NCBI GenBank assembly: GCA_013297885.1
Contig: JAAFIR010000040.1
Coordinates: 1-40,129, forward strand
From: Leptospirales bacterium
GTDB lineage: Bacteria > Spirochaetota > Leptospiria > Leptospirales > Leptospiraceae
Length of the DNA: 40,129 bases
Direction: 5' to 3'
Part shown: piece after piece, positions 1-8,513 of the stretch
How the letters are laid out: each line of letters starts with the position of its first letter
Numbering within the stretch: position 1 is the stretch's first letter
Notes under the pieces: generated by a model
Databases searched by the model: none
Told to the model about the DNA's origin: nothing
What the model saw: the letters and a program-made list of their open reading frames with translations, nothing else
Made by a program: the position numbers and the translations under genes

Positions 1-61
1 TCGCTAGTTAGGATTTAAACCTTGAAAGGGATTTAGGCTTCTTCTACAGATTGTTCAGATC

Positions 62-96
62 ACTTTTTTACTGATAATATAAAACAGTAAAAAAGT
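62..96. terminator. Perfect 12-bp hairpin, possible bidirectional terminator
   Basis: ACTTTTTTACTG at 62-73 is exactly repeated in inverse at 85-96 around an 11-nt loop. The arms are T/A-rich, so a transcript from either side would end its stem in a U-run. No gene start or end lies closer than about 300 bp inside the window, so what it terminates cannot be seen. The rest of 1-114 shows nothing else I recognise. Confidence 0.4.
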
Positions 97-114
97 CACC
101 TTTTTATCTAATGG

Positions 115-313
115 AAAGGGATTGAAACGGTATCAAAAAATTTTATATGAAATTTTTTGATAGAAGTTGAAAGCCCGATTTTTCGTAAATGTGGAATTAA
201 AAATGAAAAATTTTTCATTCATAATTCAAGATTCTCCTCACTAAAGCCATTCTTCGTTAGCGCTCAAATATCCACATTTTTTCAGCGAAGCTGAAAAGAA
301 AAATTCGCCCAAA
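115..313 (+). repeat. Structured intergenic repeat, copy A (long H2 form)
   Basis: This member of the ten-copy family begins with AAAGGGATTGAAACGG. Hairpin 1 is TATCAAAAAATTT (131-143) with AAATTTTTTGATA (150-162). The link box GTTGAAAGCCCGA follows. Hairpin 2 has TTTTTC/GAAAAA and TGTGGA (190-195)/TCCACA (271-276) as its base, with a small TTCAGC-GAA-GCTGAA hairpin (281-295) inside it, and the element closes on TTCGCCC (304-310). The GGG/CCC base, the A-G mismatch and the tandem G-A/A-G mismatch of the family are all present. It lies beyond the 3' end of the NHL-repeat gene; 314-394 holds nothing else I recognise. Confidence 0.8.
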
Positions 314-394
314 AAAAATGTGATTAAATTTGAAATAGCATTTCAGCTTAGCAGTTTTGTTTAAAGAAAATTTGAAAATTTTAGAAGAAAAAAT

Positions 395-1774
395 TTAACG
401 TAAAATTCTGATTGAATGATTTAGAGAATCTGTTATGTATAATGCTTTTCCATCAGATACAATTCCAATTGGTTCTTCAAATCTTACATTAGTCGAGGTT
501 GAACTATTTATATAACCAGGCACTCCAGTAGTTGAACCAGCAATTGTAGTAACAGCAGCAGTTGAGATTTGAACTTTTCGAATTGCATGATTTGCAAAAT
601 CTGTAACGTAGAGATTTGTTCCATCTGTAGTAATTCCTGTTGGGTTATTAAATCTTGCATTCGTTCCAACTCCGTCTTGAAATCCTTGAACAGCACAACC
701 AGCAAATTGAGTAGATGTCCAAATACCAATTGTAGTTTTAAAAATACAACTGTTATTACTAAAATCAGTAAAATAAAAATCATTTCCAACCTGAACGATT
801 GATCTAGGTGTAAAAGCAGGTACAGTCAGAAGAGTTGTGAAAGTTGAGTTGCTCAAATCAAAACTTACTAACCCATTAATTAATGAATCTAAAATATATA
901 ATTTATTGTTGTGAAAAATAATTCCTCTTGGAGCTGGGATGTTCGGACTAGATGATATTAATGTTGTGACAATTCCTGAACTGATTTCTATTTTCCGTAG
1001 TCCACGATTAGTATTATCAGTGAAATAAATAAAATTTCCTTCAGCTGTTAAATAGTCAGGACTTTGAATTGATGCAAGAATACCTGTAGCATCAATATCA
1101 TCTGCTATTCCATTTCCTGCCAAAGTGGAAGTTTCACCATTTGAGATTCTTATTTTTCTAATTCTGTGATTTGTATTATCAGCAACATATAAAAAAGTTT
1201 TATCAGTTGTGATCCCTGAAGGTTTAAAAAATTGAGCTAAAGTTGGATTTGTAGAATCATTAAAACCATTTAAAGCAAAGCCATTACATGTTGAATTTGG
1301 ATTACAAAAATTTGTACCGGCTAAAGTTAAAACTTCACCCGTTAAATTCAAAAGATTGTTTTGAGGTTGAGGGTTTGGTTGTTGTAAAAGTTCAGGTTGA
1401 CTAATTGTAGTATTTGAACAAAGAATATCAATATTAGTTATGTTTCTTGAAGAAACAACTCCAATTCTGTTTTCAATTCTACAACTTGAATTAATTGGTT
1501 CGGTAAAAACTGAAATTGAATAATTTGTATTATTAATTAATTCAGCGGAAAATCTAAATCTGCCATTGGAATTTAAAGTTAAATTATCAGTTAAATTATT
1601 TTGAATAATTAAAGTTCCATTTAATCCTGAAACATTCCCTCCAATTGAAAAAGTATTTAGTTGCAATCTATTATTTTGATTAAACAAACTAACACCAAAT
1701 AATAACTTAGGGCTTTGATCAATTTGACAAAAAAGATTAACTAGTAAAATTAAATATAGTAAAAACTTAATCAT
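395..1774 (-). CDS. NHL-repeat lipoprotein
   Basis: 459 residues. An N-terminal hydrophobic signal runs to Cys16 (motif VNLFC), a plausible loose spirochaetal lipobox. Residues about 43-110 form a small beta domain that starts IGGNVSGLNGTL and ends in a paired Cys region, a module I associate with leptospiral and other secreted lipoproteins. From about residue 145 to the end there are about six NHL-type repeats, each with a pattern like GITTDGTNLYVTDFANHAIRK, which should fold as a beta-propeller. The protein probably sits on the outer membrane or in the periplasm as a binding scaffold; no catalytic residues are evident. No clear Shine-Dalgarno precedes the ATG. It stands alone, about 60 bp downstream of manA on the same strand. 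The substrate or partner is unknown. Confidence 0.85.
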   Translation of the reverse strand: MIKFLLYLILLVNLFCQIDQSPKLLFGVSLFNQNNRLQLNTFSIGGNVSGLNGTLIIQNNLTDNLTLNSNGRFRFSAELINNTNYSISVFTEPINSSCRIENRIGVVSSRNITNIDILCSNTTISQPELLQQPNPQPQNNLLNLTGEVLTLAGTNFCNPNSTCNGFALNGFNDSTNPTLAQFFKPSGITTDKTFLYVADNTNHRIRKIRISNGETSTLAGNGIADDIDATGILASIQSPDYLTAEGNFIYFTDNTNRGLRKIEISSGIVTTLISSSPNIPAPRGIIFHNNKLYILDSLINGLVSFDLSNSTFTTLLTVPAFTPRSIVQVGNDFYFTDFSNNSCIFKTTIGIWTSTQFAGCAVQGFQDGVGTNARFNNPTGITTDGTNLYVTDFANHAIRKVQISTAAVTTIAGSTTGVPGYINSSTSTNVRFEEPIGIVSDGKALYITDSLNHSIRILR

Positions 1775-1833
1775 TTATAGTTTAAAGTATTTTTATTAAA
1801 AAAATATTCAATTTTTCAAATTACTAAATTCAA

Positions 1834-2832
1834 TCAATGAATTTCTCCAAGCCAATCTAGCCCAACAGTCATCAAAGCTAATTTCACAGATGAAGAATTT
1901 GGAATAATGTCTTGTTCAATCGCATTTGCTGGAATTAAAAAAGTTTCACCTTTGGAAAAATTTTCGTCAGCGATTTTAAAATTTCCTTCTAGAACATGAA
2001 TTGCTTTGAATACTTTTTTTTCTGTGAGTTTTGGAAGTTTTGCTATATTAGAAAATTCTAATGTTTCCAAATGGAATTTATCATTTGTGATGTGAATTTC
2101 TCTTTTTCCGAACTCCCAATTTTTTGAAACTGGTTTGATAAATTCTTCACCAGAAGATTTTTTAAATCTTAATACATCTAAAGATTTTTCGATATGAAGT
2201 TTTCTTGGTTTTCCGTCATCTCCAAGTCTTCCATAATCATAAACACGATAAGTTGAGTCGGATGATTGTTGCACTTCTAAAAGTAAATTCCCACCACCAA
2301 TTGCGTGAACTGTTCCTGGGTTGATGATAAAAGAATCATTTGCTTTGGCTAAAAATTTTTGAAGTGGGATTTCTGCTTTATTTTCTTCAATCAATTTTTG
2401 GTATTTTTCTCGATCTAAGTCTTCTGAAAATCCGCACACGATTTCAGAATTTTTATCTGCATCTAATATAAACCAAGATTCTTTTTTTCCAGAACTTTCT
2501 GGATCTTTTTCTAAAGCATATGTATCATCTGGATGAACTTGCACTGAAAGTTTTTCTTTTGCATCAATGATTTTAATTAATAATGGAAAACTTTCAGTAG
2601 AAGAAAACATTTCTCCCAAAATTTCTTTAGGATGATTTTGGTAAATTTCTCTAAAAGTTTTACCTTTAAGTTCTCCGTTTGAGATTACTGATTGGTCAGT
2701 TCCATAATCAGAAATTTCCCAACTTTCACCAATATTTCCGTTTGGAATTTTTCTTCCAAGTTTGGTTTCTAATTTTCTTCCACCCCAAATTTTATCTTTA
2801 TAAATTGGTTCAAACTTTAAAATGTTTTGCAT
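1834..2832 (-). CDS. manA: Mannose-6-phosphate isomerase, type I
   Basis: 332 residues, the usual length of the short bacterial class I cupin isomerases. It should interconvert mannose-6-phosphate and fructose-6-phosphate in the cytoplasm, feeding GDP-mannose and surface glycan synthesis. The zinc-site motifs are visible: QVHPDD with His100, Glu118 in the KKESW segment and GTVHAIGGG with His176. The IWGG motif near residue 16 and YRVYDYGR near 196-202 are also family hallmarks. The start codon shares one base with the stop of the upstream J-domain gene, so it is probably translationally coupled as the last gene of a four-gene run (SGNH lipoprotein, outer-membrane protein, J-protein, manA). 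No lesion is seen. Confidence 0.93.
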   Translation of the reverse strand: MQNILKFEPIYKDKIWGGRKLETKLGRKIPNGNIGESWEISDYGTDQSVISNGELKGKTFREIYQNHPKEILGEMFSSTESFPLLIKIIDAKEKLSVQVHPDDTYALEKDPESSGKKESWFILDADKNSEIVCGFSEDLDREKYQKLIEENKAEIPLQKFLAKANDSFIINPGTVHAIGGGNLLLEVQQSSDSTYRVYDYGRLGDDGKPRKLHIEKSLDVLRFKKSSGEEFIKPVSKNWEFGKREIHITNDKFHLETLEFSNIAKLPKLTEKKVFKAIHVLEGNFKIADENFSKGETFLIPANAIEQDIIPNSSSVKLALMTVGLDWLGEIH

Positions 2833-3509
2833 TAGTGTAACTCTATCTTAATCCTAAATTTTTTTTTCTTAAAATGAATAAATTTTTCTGGTCTTAAACG
2901 ATTTAATTCAAATTCATAAATTCGATTGTTTACAATTTGTTCTGGTTCAAAACTGATTTGCAAAAGTCTTGTGCCTTTATAAGTTCCAATTCCACTACAA
3001 GATTCACAATGTATATCGGAACCAAAACAAGATGGACAAAGAAGTCTCACAACAAGTGGAACTTTTACTAAAATTCTTTTTCCAATTTCAGATTTAAAAA
3101 TAATCAAATCAATATCATGTTTCTCACCAGTATATTTGGAACGATCTTTTTTTCTGAGACCAGTTTTTAAAAGTCCACGTTTAGCTAGTCGATTAATGGA
3201 AGTGGTATACTGAATTCTATCTTGAGATAAAAGAACTGTTTCTTTTTCTTTGGATAATTTCTTTTTTAAAGTATATACTTTAATATATACTTTATCATAT
3301 TGTTCTCTATTATCACTTGAAAGAATTTGATAGGCTTTATGTATTTCTTCAAATTTTTCTCTTTGACCAGTTTGTTTGTTATCAGGATGAAAAATTTTAG
3401 CAAGAGTGTAATAATAATTTTTGATTAAATCTCTGCTTGAACCAAAAGGTAAATTCAAAGCAGAATAATAATCTGGAAAATTTTTTATTTTTTGTATTTC
3501 AGAATACAT
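2832..3509 (-). CDS. J-domain protein with C-terminal zinc-ribbon-like cysteines
   Basis: 225 residues. A J domain covers about residues 12-72 and has the HPD tripeptide at 41-43, the site that stimulates DnaK ATPase. The middle is basic, and near the C-terminus two CxxC pairs (LLCPSCFGS and HCESCSGIG) resemble one zinc module of DnaJ. It lacks the G/F linker and the full four-repeat zinc centre, so it is not the housekeeping DnaJ but a specialised co-chaperone, probably cytoplasmic. The start overlaps the end of the upstream barrel-protein gene by 11 nt, and the stop overlaps manA by one base. The client is unknown; because the two upstream genes encode exported proteins, a role in envelope-protein handling is possible (inference). 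Confidence 0.85.
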   Translation of the reverse strand: MYSEIQKIKNFPDYYSALNLPFGSSRDLIKNYYYTLAKIFHPDNKQTGQREKFEEIHKAYQILSSDNREQYDKVYIKVYTLKKKLSKEKETVLLSQDRIQYTTSINRLAKRGLLKTGLRKKDRSKYTGEKHDIDLIIFKSEIGKRILVKVPLVVRLLCPSCFGSDIHCESCSGIGTYKGTRLLQISFEPEQIVNNRIYEFELNRLRPEKFIHFKKKKFRIKIELH

Positions 3510-4287
3510 GGTAATAGCTTAACCTAAGCCCTCTGTCAAATGTTCTTTCTTGTAACATCGGAAATTGAAGTGAGAAACCTAAAAAACCACCTGTGTAAAT
3601 TTGATAACTTATACCAGGATATAAATTCCAAGAACGTATGTTCAGATCCACTTTTGGATTATAAGGTGCACGATATTCAGTTTCTAAAAATCCTCTAAAA
3701 TTTTCTGTGAAGCCATAGGACAAAGCAAGTGAACCTAAATAATTTCTTCTAAATTCTTGTGAAGGCTCTTCTTTAAACTGGCGATTTGATTCTGATTGAA
3801 ATTGAAAATTTGCAATTACTTCAAATGCGTCAAATTTTAATCCCATGTTCAAATGAGTTCTTAAAATGTACAGATCTGGAGCAACATCATCTCTTTTAAA
3901 TTTTGGATTTTGTTTATCAATTAGTCTTGTTCCAAATCCCCAAGCAAATGCACCAAATGATGTTGCATGTTCACGAGCAAATTTTAATCCAATATTAAAT
4001 CTATCGAGCTCTGTTAAAGTTTTTGCACCTGATTTTTCCCACTGTGTTTTTGTTGTGCCAAATTTCACAGAAAAATAATTTAGAAATTTCAACTCACCTT
4101 CAATGTAGGCTTGTTTCTCTCTTTCATAATAATTGACATCTCGTTTTTCAGAGCCACCTGCATCAATTCTAATTTTGGTATACACTCCAACAGGTTCTAC
4201 TCTTTGAGGAATTGCAAATTTACTATCTTCAGAAAATAAATTTAGTGATATAAAAATTACAAGAATTATTAGTATATTATTTTTCAT
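3499..4287 (-). CDS. Predicted outer-membrane beta-barrel protein
   Basis: 262 residues with a signal peptide of about 19 residues ending near LNLFSED. The mature part is rich in alternating aromatic/hydrophobic and polar residues, for example YIEGELKFLNYFSVKFG and GFLGFSLQFPML, and ends in an aromatic (YYHVF), the usual C-terminal signature of BAM-assembled barrels. I do not recognise a named family. AAGGA lies about 10 nt upstream of the ATG. The gene overlaps the upstream SGNH lipoprotein gene by 11 nt and the downstream J-domain gene by 11 nt, so the three are almost certainly cotranscribed. A link to the SGNH enzyme in envelope lipid or glycan modification is inference. Confidence 0.75.
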   Translation of the reverse strand: MKNNILIILVIFISLNLFSEDSKFAIPQRVEPVGVYTKIRIDAGGSEKRDVNYYEREKQAYIEGELKFLNYFSVKFGTTKTQWEKSGAKTLTELDRFNIGLKFAREHATSFGAFAWGFGTRLIDKQNPKFKRDDVAPDLYILRTHLNMGLKFDAFEVIANFQFQSESNRQFKEEPSQEFRRNYLGSLALSYGFTENFRGFLETEYRAPYNPKVDLNIRSWNLYPGISYQIYTGGFLGFSLQFPMLQERTFDRGLRLSYYHVF

Positions 4288-5125
4288 TATTAGTATATCC
4301 TTGTAAAACGGTTACATATTTTTTTGCCAGTATGCTAAAACCACCTGATGTTGGATGAATACAATCAAACATATTTCCAGCATTCGAAAATTGATTTCCA
4401 CCAGGTGCTAAACCAAGTGTTCCTCTGAGGTCAATGTATTTTAGTTGGGGTTCAATTCTTGTCAAGTTGACTAAAAAAGAATTATAGTCATTTAAGACTG
4501 CTGGAGCAAAAGCATTTACTTCTGCATTTGTAAAACCAACTGATGTATAAGTTGATCTGCAACCTGTTGTGGAAATCTCAGGAGCTTTGACATCTGGATT
4601 GGAATAATCATAGCCATGAACAATCCATACTAAAGGAGTTCCTCCATATTTTTGCATTTTGTATGCGTTGCCACCTTGGATCATTTGTTGAAAATTAGTT
4701 TGAAGTAAATTAAATCGAGATTGTTTTTCTTGTTCTAATCTTCCAACATATCCTGAAGGTGAGCCAAGCAAATCATTTCCACCAAGTGAAAGAAGCATGT
4801 ATTTTATATCAGCACCAGCTTCATCAATTACACGAGTATAAAGTGCGGTGCGATTCACTGCATTTAAAGTTTGTCCACCAAGTGTAGAACCTGTTATGCG
4901 ATAACCATGATAACGTTCCAACTGCACACGAAGAGTTTCAATCACTGGAACACCTAGTAAAATATCAGTCCAAGAATCTCCAATCATTCCAAATTTTGTT
5001 CCTCTTGTATCTGGAACACAAACTACTCCAACCCTACACAAAAGAGAAATTTTGATTTCATCAGTGAGTCCAGCTTTTGGACTATCACAATTAAATAGAA
5101 AAATTAATATAAATAATAACTTCAT
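4277..5125 (-). CDS. SGNH/GDSL-family hydrolase lipoprotein
   Basis: 282 residues. The first residues run to a lipobox ending FNC, so lipidation at Cys13 is likely. The SGNH blocks are clear: GDSW with nucleophile Ser51, a Gly/Thr-rich block II, GGND with Asn117, and FDCIHP with Asp254 and His257. It should act as an esterase or acyl-transferase at the cell envelope; the substrate (lipid or O-acetylated glycan) cannot be told from sequence. It is the first gene of the minus-strand run leading to manA. Upstream, 5126-5203 is AT-rich without a gene, and then repeat copy B begins. Confidence 0.88.
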   Translation of the reverse strand: MKLLFILIFLFNCDSPKAGLTDEIKISLLCRVGVVCVPDTRGTKFGMIGDSWTDILLGVPVIETLRVQLERYHGYRITGSTLGGQTLNAVNRTALYTRVIDEAGADIKYMLLSLGGNDLLGSPSGYVGRLEQEKQSRFNLLQTNFQQMIQGGNAYKMQKYGGTPLVWIVHGYDYSNPDVKAPEISTTGCRSTYTSVGFTNAEVNAFAPAVLNDYNSFLVNLTRIEPQLKYIDLRGTLGLAPGGNQFSNAGNMFDCIHPTSGGFSILAKKYVTVLQGYTNNEK

Positions 5126-5203
5126 AGGTATAATTAAAAATTTTTAAAATTTTTGTCTAGTTAAAATAAATTTGGATTTCTTGTTAAATCTATTTTTAAT
5201 TTT

Positions 5204-5335
5204 GGGAGTTCCCCTTTCATTTACAATTATTTTCACAAGTAATATCGTTTGACAATAGTAATTGAAAGGGTCGGGCTTTTTGCTACTTCTGAATCCTCTT
5301 ACTAAAGTCAGAGGATTCAGAAACGCTTCAATCCC
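5204..5335 (-). repeat. Structured intergenic repeat, copy B (GACC/GGGAAC subfamily)
   Basis: Read on the minus strand it starts GGGATTGAAGCG. Hairpin 1 has a perfect 13-bp stem (AGAGGATTCAGAA 5310-5322 with TTCTGAATCCTCT 5287-5299). The link is AAAAGCCCGACC. Hairpin 2 pairs CCCTTTCA with TGAAAGGG and contains a TATCGTTTGACAATA core; the element closes with GGGGAACTCCC. The hairpin 1 arms nearly match copy D, while the link, hairpin 2 and closing box match copy I, so it looks mosaic. It fills the gap between the SGNH gene start and the 3' end of the 143-residue gene; 5336-5416 shows nothing else. Confidence 0.8.
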
Positions 5336-5416
5336 TAACTCTAGAAGAGAAAAAATTTATTTTAATAAAATTTGAATTATTTATTGTTTAGAACCAAACA
5401 GTTTTTTTGGATTTTT

Positions 5417-5848
5417 TTAAAGAATTTTTTTTCCACTATTTAAAGCATTTATTATATGTTGAAATGGAATTTTAATAACTGCATAAGTAAAATTTTTTGT
5501 AATAACAAATTGTCCAGTATGAGTTGAAGTTCTACCTTCACCACCAATATCTGGTTTTAATGGAATTTTTGATTCATGATAAACAGTAATTCCATCAGAA
5601 GCAATTTGATCACCACTATCTAAATTTGAACCTTTTTTTAGTGGCTCGATCTCTACTTTATTAATTATAGCAATTTTAGGATTTAATTCTTTTAAAATTT
5701 CAGCCGTACTATTCCGGTCACATTCATGTTTAAAAAAAGATTTTTTAACTGAATCTAAGCGAACTAATTTTACGGGGATAATTTTTCTAAAAATAATTTT
5801 GGCACTTTCACATTCAATTGATTCTCCAACTTGATGAAAAGTTCCCAT
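5417..5848 (-). CDS. Hypothetical protein, last gene of a small accessory operon
   Basis: 143 residues, not recognised. There is no signal peptide or membrane segment. It is a mixed alpha/beta protein with two cysteines in the first half (IECES and KHECDRN) and a Gly/Thr-rich stretch near residue 105 (GGEGRTSTHTGQF). It starts one base after the stop of the 162-residue gene, so it is probably translationally coupled. Together with the two genes upstream it follows a broken HEPN-like gene on the same strand, which makes an accessory or defence role possible, but nothing in the protein itself shows it. Confidence 0.6.
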   Translation of the reverse strand: MGTFHQVGESIECESAKIIFRKIIPVKLVRLDSVKKSFFKHECDRNSTAEILKELNPKIAIINKVEIEPLKKGSNLDSGDQIASDGITVYHESKIPLKPDIGGEGRTSTHTGQFVITKNFTYAVIKIPFQHIINALNSGKKIL

Positions 5849-5849
5849 T

Positions 5850-6335
5850 TTATTTTAAAAGATGACTTGATACTTTTTCAAGTTTAATTGGATCAATAGA
5901 AAATAGTTCTGAGACTTCATCGACTGAAAAATCTATTCCAATTTTCTGAACTATTTCTGAAATAATTTTTAACTTATGTAAATCAACTTCTTCATTAGCA
6001 TGTACAACATACTTATCTTCATTTTCATTTAATTCATTTCCAAACTCTTCTTCTGTTATTAATTTTTCTGAAAGATTATTTAGTAACTTTAAAAAATTAT
6101 TTGTTTTATGATAATTTCTTAAAGCTGTTATATAAAGATTTTCTTTAATTTCATTTTTGAATATGAATTTATTACCAAGTTTTAAAAGATTCTTTTTATC
6201 CATTAATGCAATTTGATTTGGAGTATGAACTGTAACATAAAAATCTTCTGAATTAGCATCTGTTTCATTTGGATCAAAATAAATTTTTTCGCTAGTTTTA
6301 TAGTTTTTTAAATATTTAGGAGTTTTTAGAGTCAT
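5850..6335 (-). CDS. Hypothetical protein of accessory operon
   Basis: 162 residues from the chosen start. A 15-nt longer reading from 6350 is possible, but the ATG at 6335 has AGAAGG six bases upstream and is preferred. It overlaps the end of the 116-residue gene by 20 nt. The protein is soluble and charged. The second half looks like helical segments (KLLNNLSEKLITEEEFGNEL, then VDLHKLKIISEIVQKIG), and the last 25 residues (VDEVSELFSIDPIKLEKVSSH) could be a small helical or HTH-like unit. I do not recognise the family. Confidence 0.6.
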   Translation of the reverse strand: MTLKTPKYLKNYKTSEKIYFDPNETDANSEDFYVTVHTPNQIALMDKKNLLKLGNKFIFKNEIKENLYITALRNYHKTNNFLKLLNNLSEKLITEEEFGNELNENEDKYVVHANEEVDLHKLKIISEIVQKIGIDFSVDEVSELFSIDPIKLEKVSSHLLK

Positions 6336-6666
6336 TTTTAGCCTTCTCAAATTCTTCTATTGCTTCAATAATTGTATTCTTTAAGGAAATAGCATTTTCT
6401 AAAGTCAGAGCAACGGAGAATTGTAGGTTTCTTTCCAAGGCTACTTCAGAGGAAACTAATGGTTTACCTGGTTCAATTAGATTTTTATTTTCATCTAATT
6501 CAAAAATAAATTTTGCTGGTATTGCAGGTTTATCAATAAAAAATTCTAAAATAATTTTGTTCTCAGTTGAGTTTGGAAAAGCATCATCTATAGAATATGT
6601 TTTGTAATCGGGAGATTTAGTGATTAACAACAAACCTTTATTAGTCATATCAATTTTATCAGCCAT
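6316..6666 (-). CDS. Hypothetical protein, weakly DUF3467-like
   Basis: 116 residues, soluble. The layout of beta strands followed by a single C-terminal amphipathic helix (FSVALTLENAISLKNTIIEA, then IEEFEKAK) resembles DUF3467-type proteins in form, but I see no conserved signature, so this is only a suggestion. No clear ribosome-binding site precedes the ATG; Met7 is an alternative start. It is the first of three overlapping or abutting genes (6666 down to 5417). The 147 nt upstream (6667-6813), before the HEPN-like pseudogene, has no gene and may hold the promoter. Confidence 0.5.
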   Translation of the reverse strand: MADKIDMTNKGLLLITKSPDYKTYSIDDAFPNSTENKIILEFFIDKPAIPAKFIFELDENKNLIEPGKPLVSSEVALERNLQFSVALTLENAISLKNTIIEAIEEFEKAKNDSKNS

Positions 6667-6813
6667 AATGTATCAATTATTGATTTTTTTTGTTCAATGT
6701 CAATAGGAATTTTTTTTAAAGATTCAAAAGCAAAAAATATTAGATTGATTGGTCAAAATCTATTTATTTTAGATATACAATCAATCATCAACTTGTTTCA
6801 ATTAAGTATAATT

Positions 6814-8225
6814 TTAATTCTCCGTTTCTTTCTTTGACCAAGGGACATATTCTTCACCATTACTATAATAATTCGTATTTATACATCTATTTATGTATTT
6901 ATCTTCAAATTCTAAAATCCTAAGTAATGACATTTCTATATACCAAATATAAAGTTGCAATGTTTCTAAAATTGTATCAAAACTAATTTCACTTAATTTT
7001 TTTCTTTTTTCTATTTGAGAATGAACGATAGCATTTCTGGTATATACTATTGCTTCAGGTGCATCAAGGATATTATTTTCTGAAACTTTAAATTCTTGTA
7101 ATGAGTTAAGATCAGTTGGAATTTGATAACCAATATTAAGTTGCGAGAGTAATAATCGAATTTTATTGGAAGCGCTTATATTTTCAGAATCTTTTCCTAA
7201 GATCATTCCTTTATTTTCAATAATCCACCAGTTATAAATTAGCTCTAATGCAGTTTGTGCTAAAATTATAGACCCATCAGCAAATCCAGCAGTTCCGTTT
7301 GCTTCAACATACCAATGAACTGCATGAGTAAGAAAATTTTTTCCATCAGTTTTTTTATCTTGCCAAGTTGATCTAAATTTTTTCCAAAGTTCATTTAAAC
7401 CATCAACTGAATGTGCTAAAGCCCAACTTTGAACCCATTTATACGGATCAGTATAATAGAAAGTATAATCAGTCCAAATGGTTTGGTTATCATGAATTCC
7501 TTTTATGAATAAAGCTGAAGTTTTTCTTCCATTTAAAAACGATAAGAATGTGTTAAGGCAGTGAAAAATATCTTGAATATCTCTTTGAGAAATAGAATTT
7601 TTTTGTAGTTAATTCTCCTGCATAAAGAATTAAGTAACCTCCTTTTTCTTGCAATGATTTAATGCGTTCTTTATAATCAATACACTTGTCAATGGTTATG
7701 AGAAAGTTTTCATCCTCCAAACGAATTCTATTCATAGACGTTGTGCAACTACTTTCTGAAATACTTTTTACTTGTACTCCCCAAAGTTCTCTAAGATTTG
7801 GAATTGAAAATGAAATTTTATTTACAGGAATTGTTCCATCACCTAAAATTGTAATACCACTCAATACCCCTTTAATAAAAACTATACTTATAGTATCTTT
7901 ATAATTATTTGTAATTTTTGTTATAAAAACTTTTCCTAATTCTATACCATTAAAAATTAAAAGTAAGTTTGAGCTATTCGTATTTAAAGATAATCCTTTA
8001 TTACCCTTTATTGGCTTTTATTGGCTTTCCAGAAAAGCAGACTCTTGAATTTGGAAACCATTCAAAAGAGATATTCCCAAATATTATTATTTCATTAGAC
8101 TCTTCCTTTAGTATAAATTCTCCTTCATGAATTTTAATTGAATCATTTGCTTCATTCATTGTAACAGAAAAAGGGTTTATTTTTGGTATATCTTTAACAA
8201 TTTCTAAATATTCCTCGTTAGTCAT
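6814..8225 (-). pseudogene. HEPN-like (ApeA-type) protein, broken by two frameshifts
   Basis: Three minus-strand frames join into one protein of about 466 residues: 8225 to about 8026, then to about 7604, then to 6814. The first break is an exact tandem duplication of TTTATTGGCT (8007-8016 and 8017-8026). Removing one copy makes the frame run straight on through a region with no start codon of its own. The second break is a run of seven T at 7598-7604; six would restore the frame. The C-terminal part carries RNAIVH, the R-x4-H motif of HEPN ribonucleases, inside a helical region. The N-terminal half is beta-rich (FEWFPNSRVCFSG), which suits the domain found before HEPN in ApeA-like abortive-infection proteins. 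The family call is recognition by eye. AAGGA lies about 12 nt before the ATG. As written it cannot make the full protein. Confidence 0.75.
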
Positions 8226-8330
8226 ATAAATTATAAATCCTTAAGAAACTATATGAATGAATGATCCTACTTGTCAAGGAAATTAGGCAAGTTTACTATT
8301 TACAAAATTTAGTTCCCCAACACTTAGCGA

Positions 8331-8504
8331 AAGTGATTGAAACGTGGTCAAAAAATTCAGAAGGGAATTTTTTGACCGAAGTTGAAAGCACGGTTTTTTC
8401 TCACACCTAACCCTCTTTCCCTACCCTCACAGGGAAGGGACAAAACTGAAATATTATTCTACAAAAATAAAATTGTGTTAGGTGTGAGAAAAAATTCGCC
8501 CAAG
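8331..8504 (+). repeat. Structured intergenic repeat, copy C (GTG/CAC variant)
   Basis: It starts AAGTGATTGAAACG. Hairpin 1 has a perfect 13-bp stem (8346-8358 with 8365-8377). The link is GTTGAAAGCACGG, and hairpin 2 has a perfect 18-bp stem (8394-8411 with 8477-8494), closing on TTCGCCCAA. The 5' box is GTG instead of GGG and the link box is CAC instead of CCC, so the pairing is kept by a compensatory change. The loop of hairpin 2 holds a further TTCCCT/AGGGAA hairpin. It lies between the HEPN-like pseudogene and the 3' end of the barrel-protein gene. Confidence 0.85.
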
Positions 8505-8513
8505 AAACAAAAC

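Noticed and set aside
115-313. Repeat copies as a known ribozyme (hammerhead, twister)
   Set aside because: CCGGG/GCCCG and GAAA phrases suggested this, but the required CUGANGA or twister pseudoknot elements are missing.
508-802. Open frames of 93 and 77 codons inside the NHL-repeat gene
   Set aside because: They are other frames of an intact, well-supported gene and have low-complexity Leu/Gln or Cys/Ser/Asn composition.
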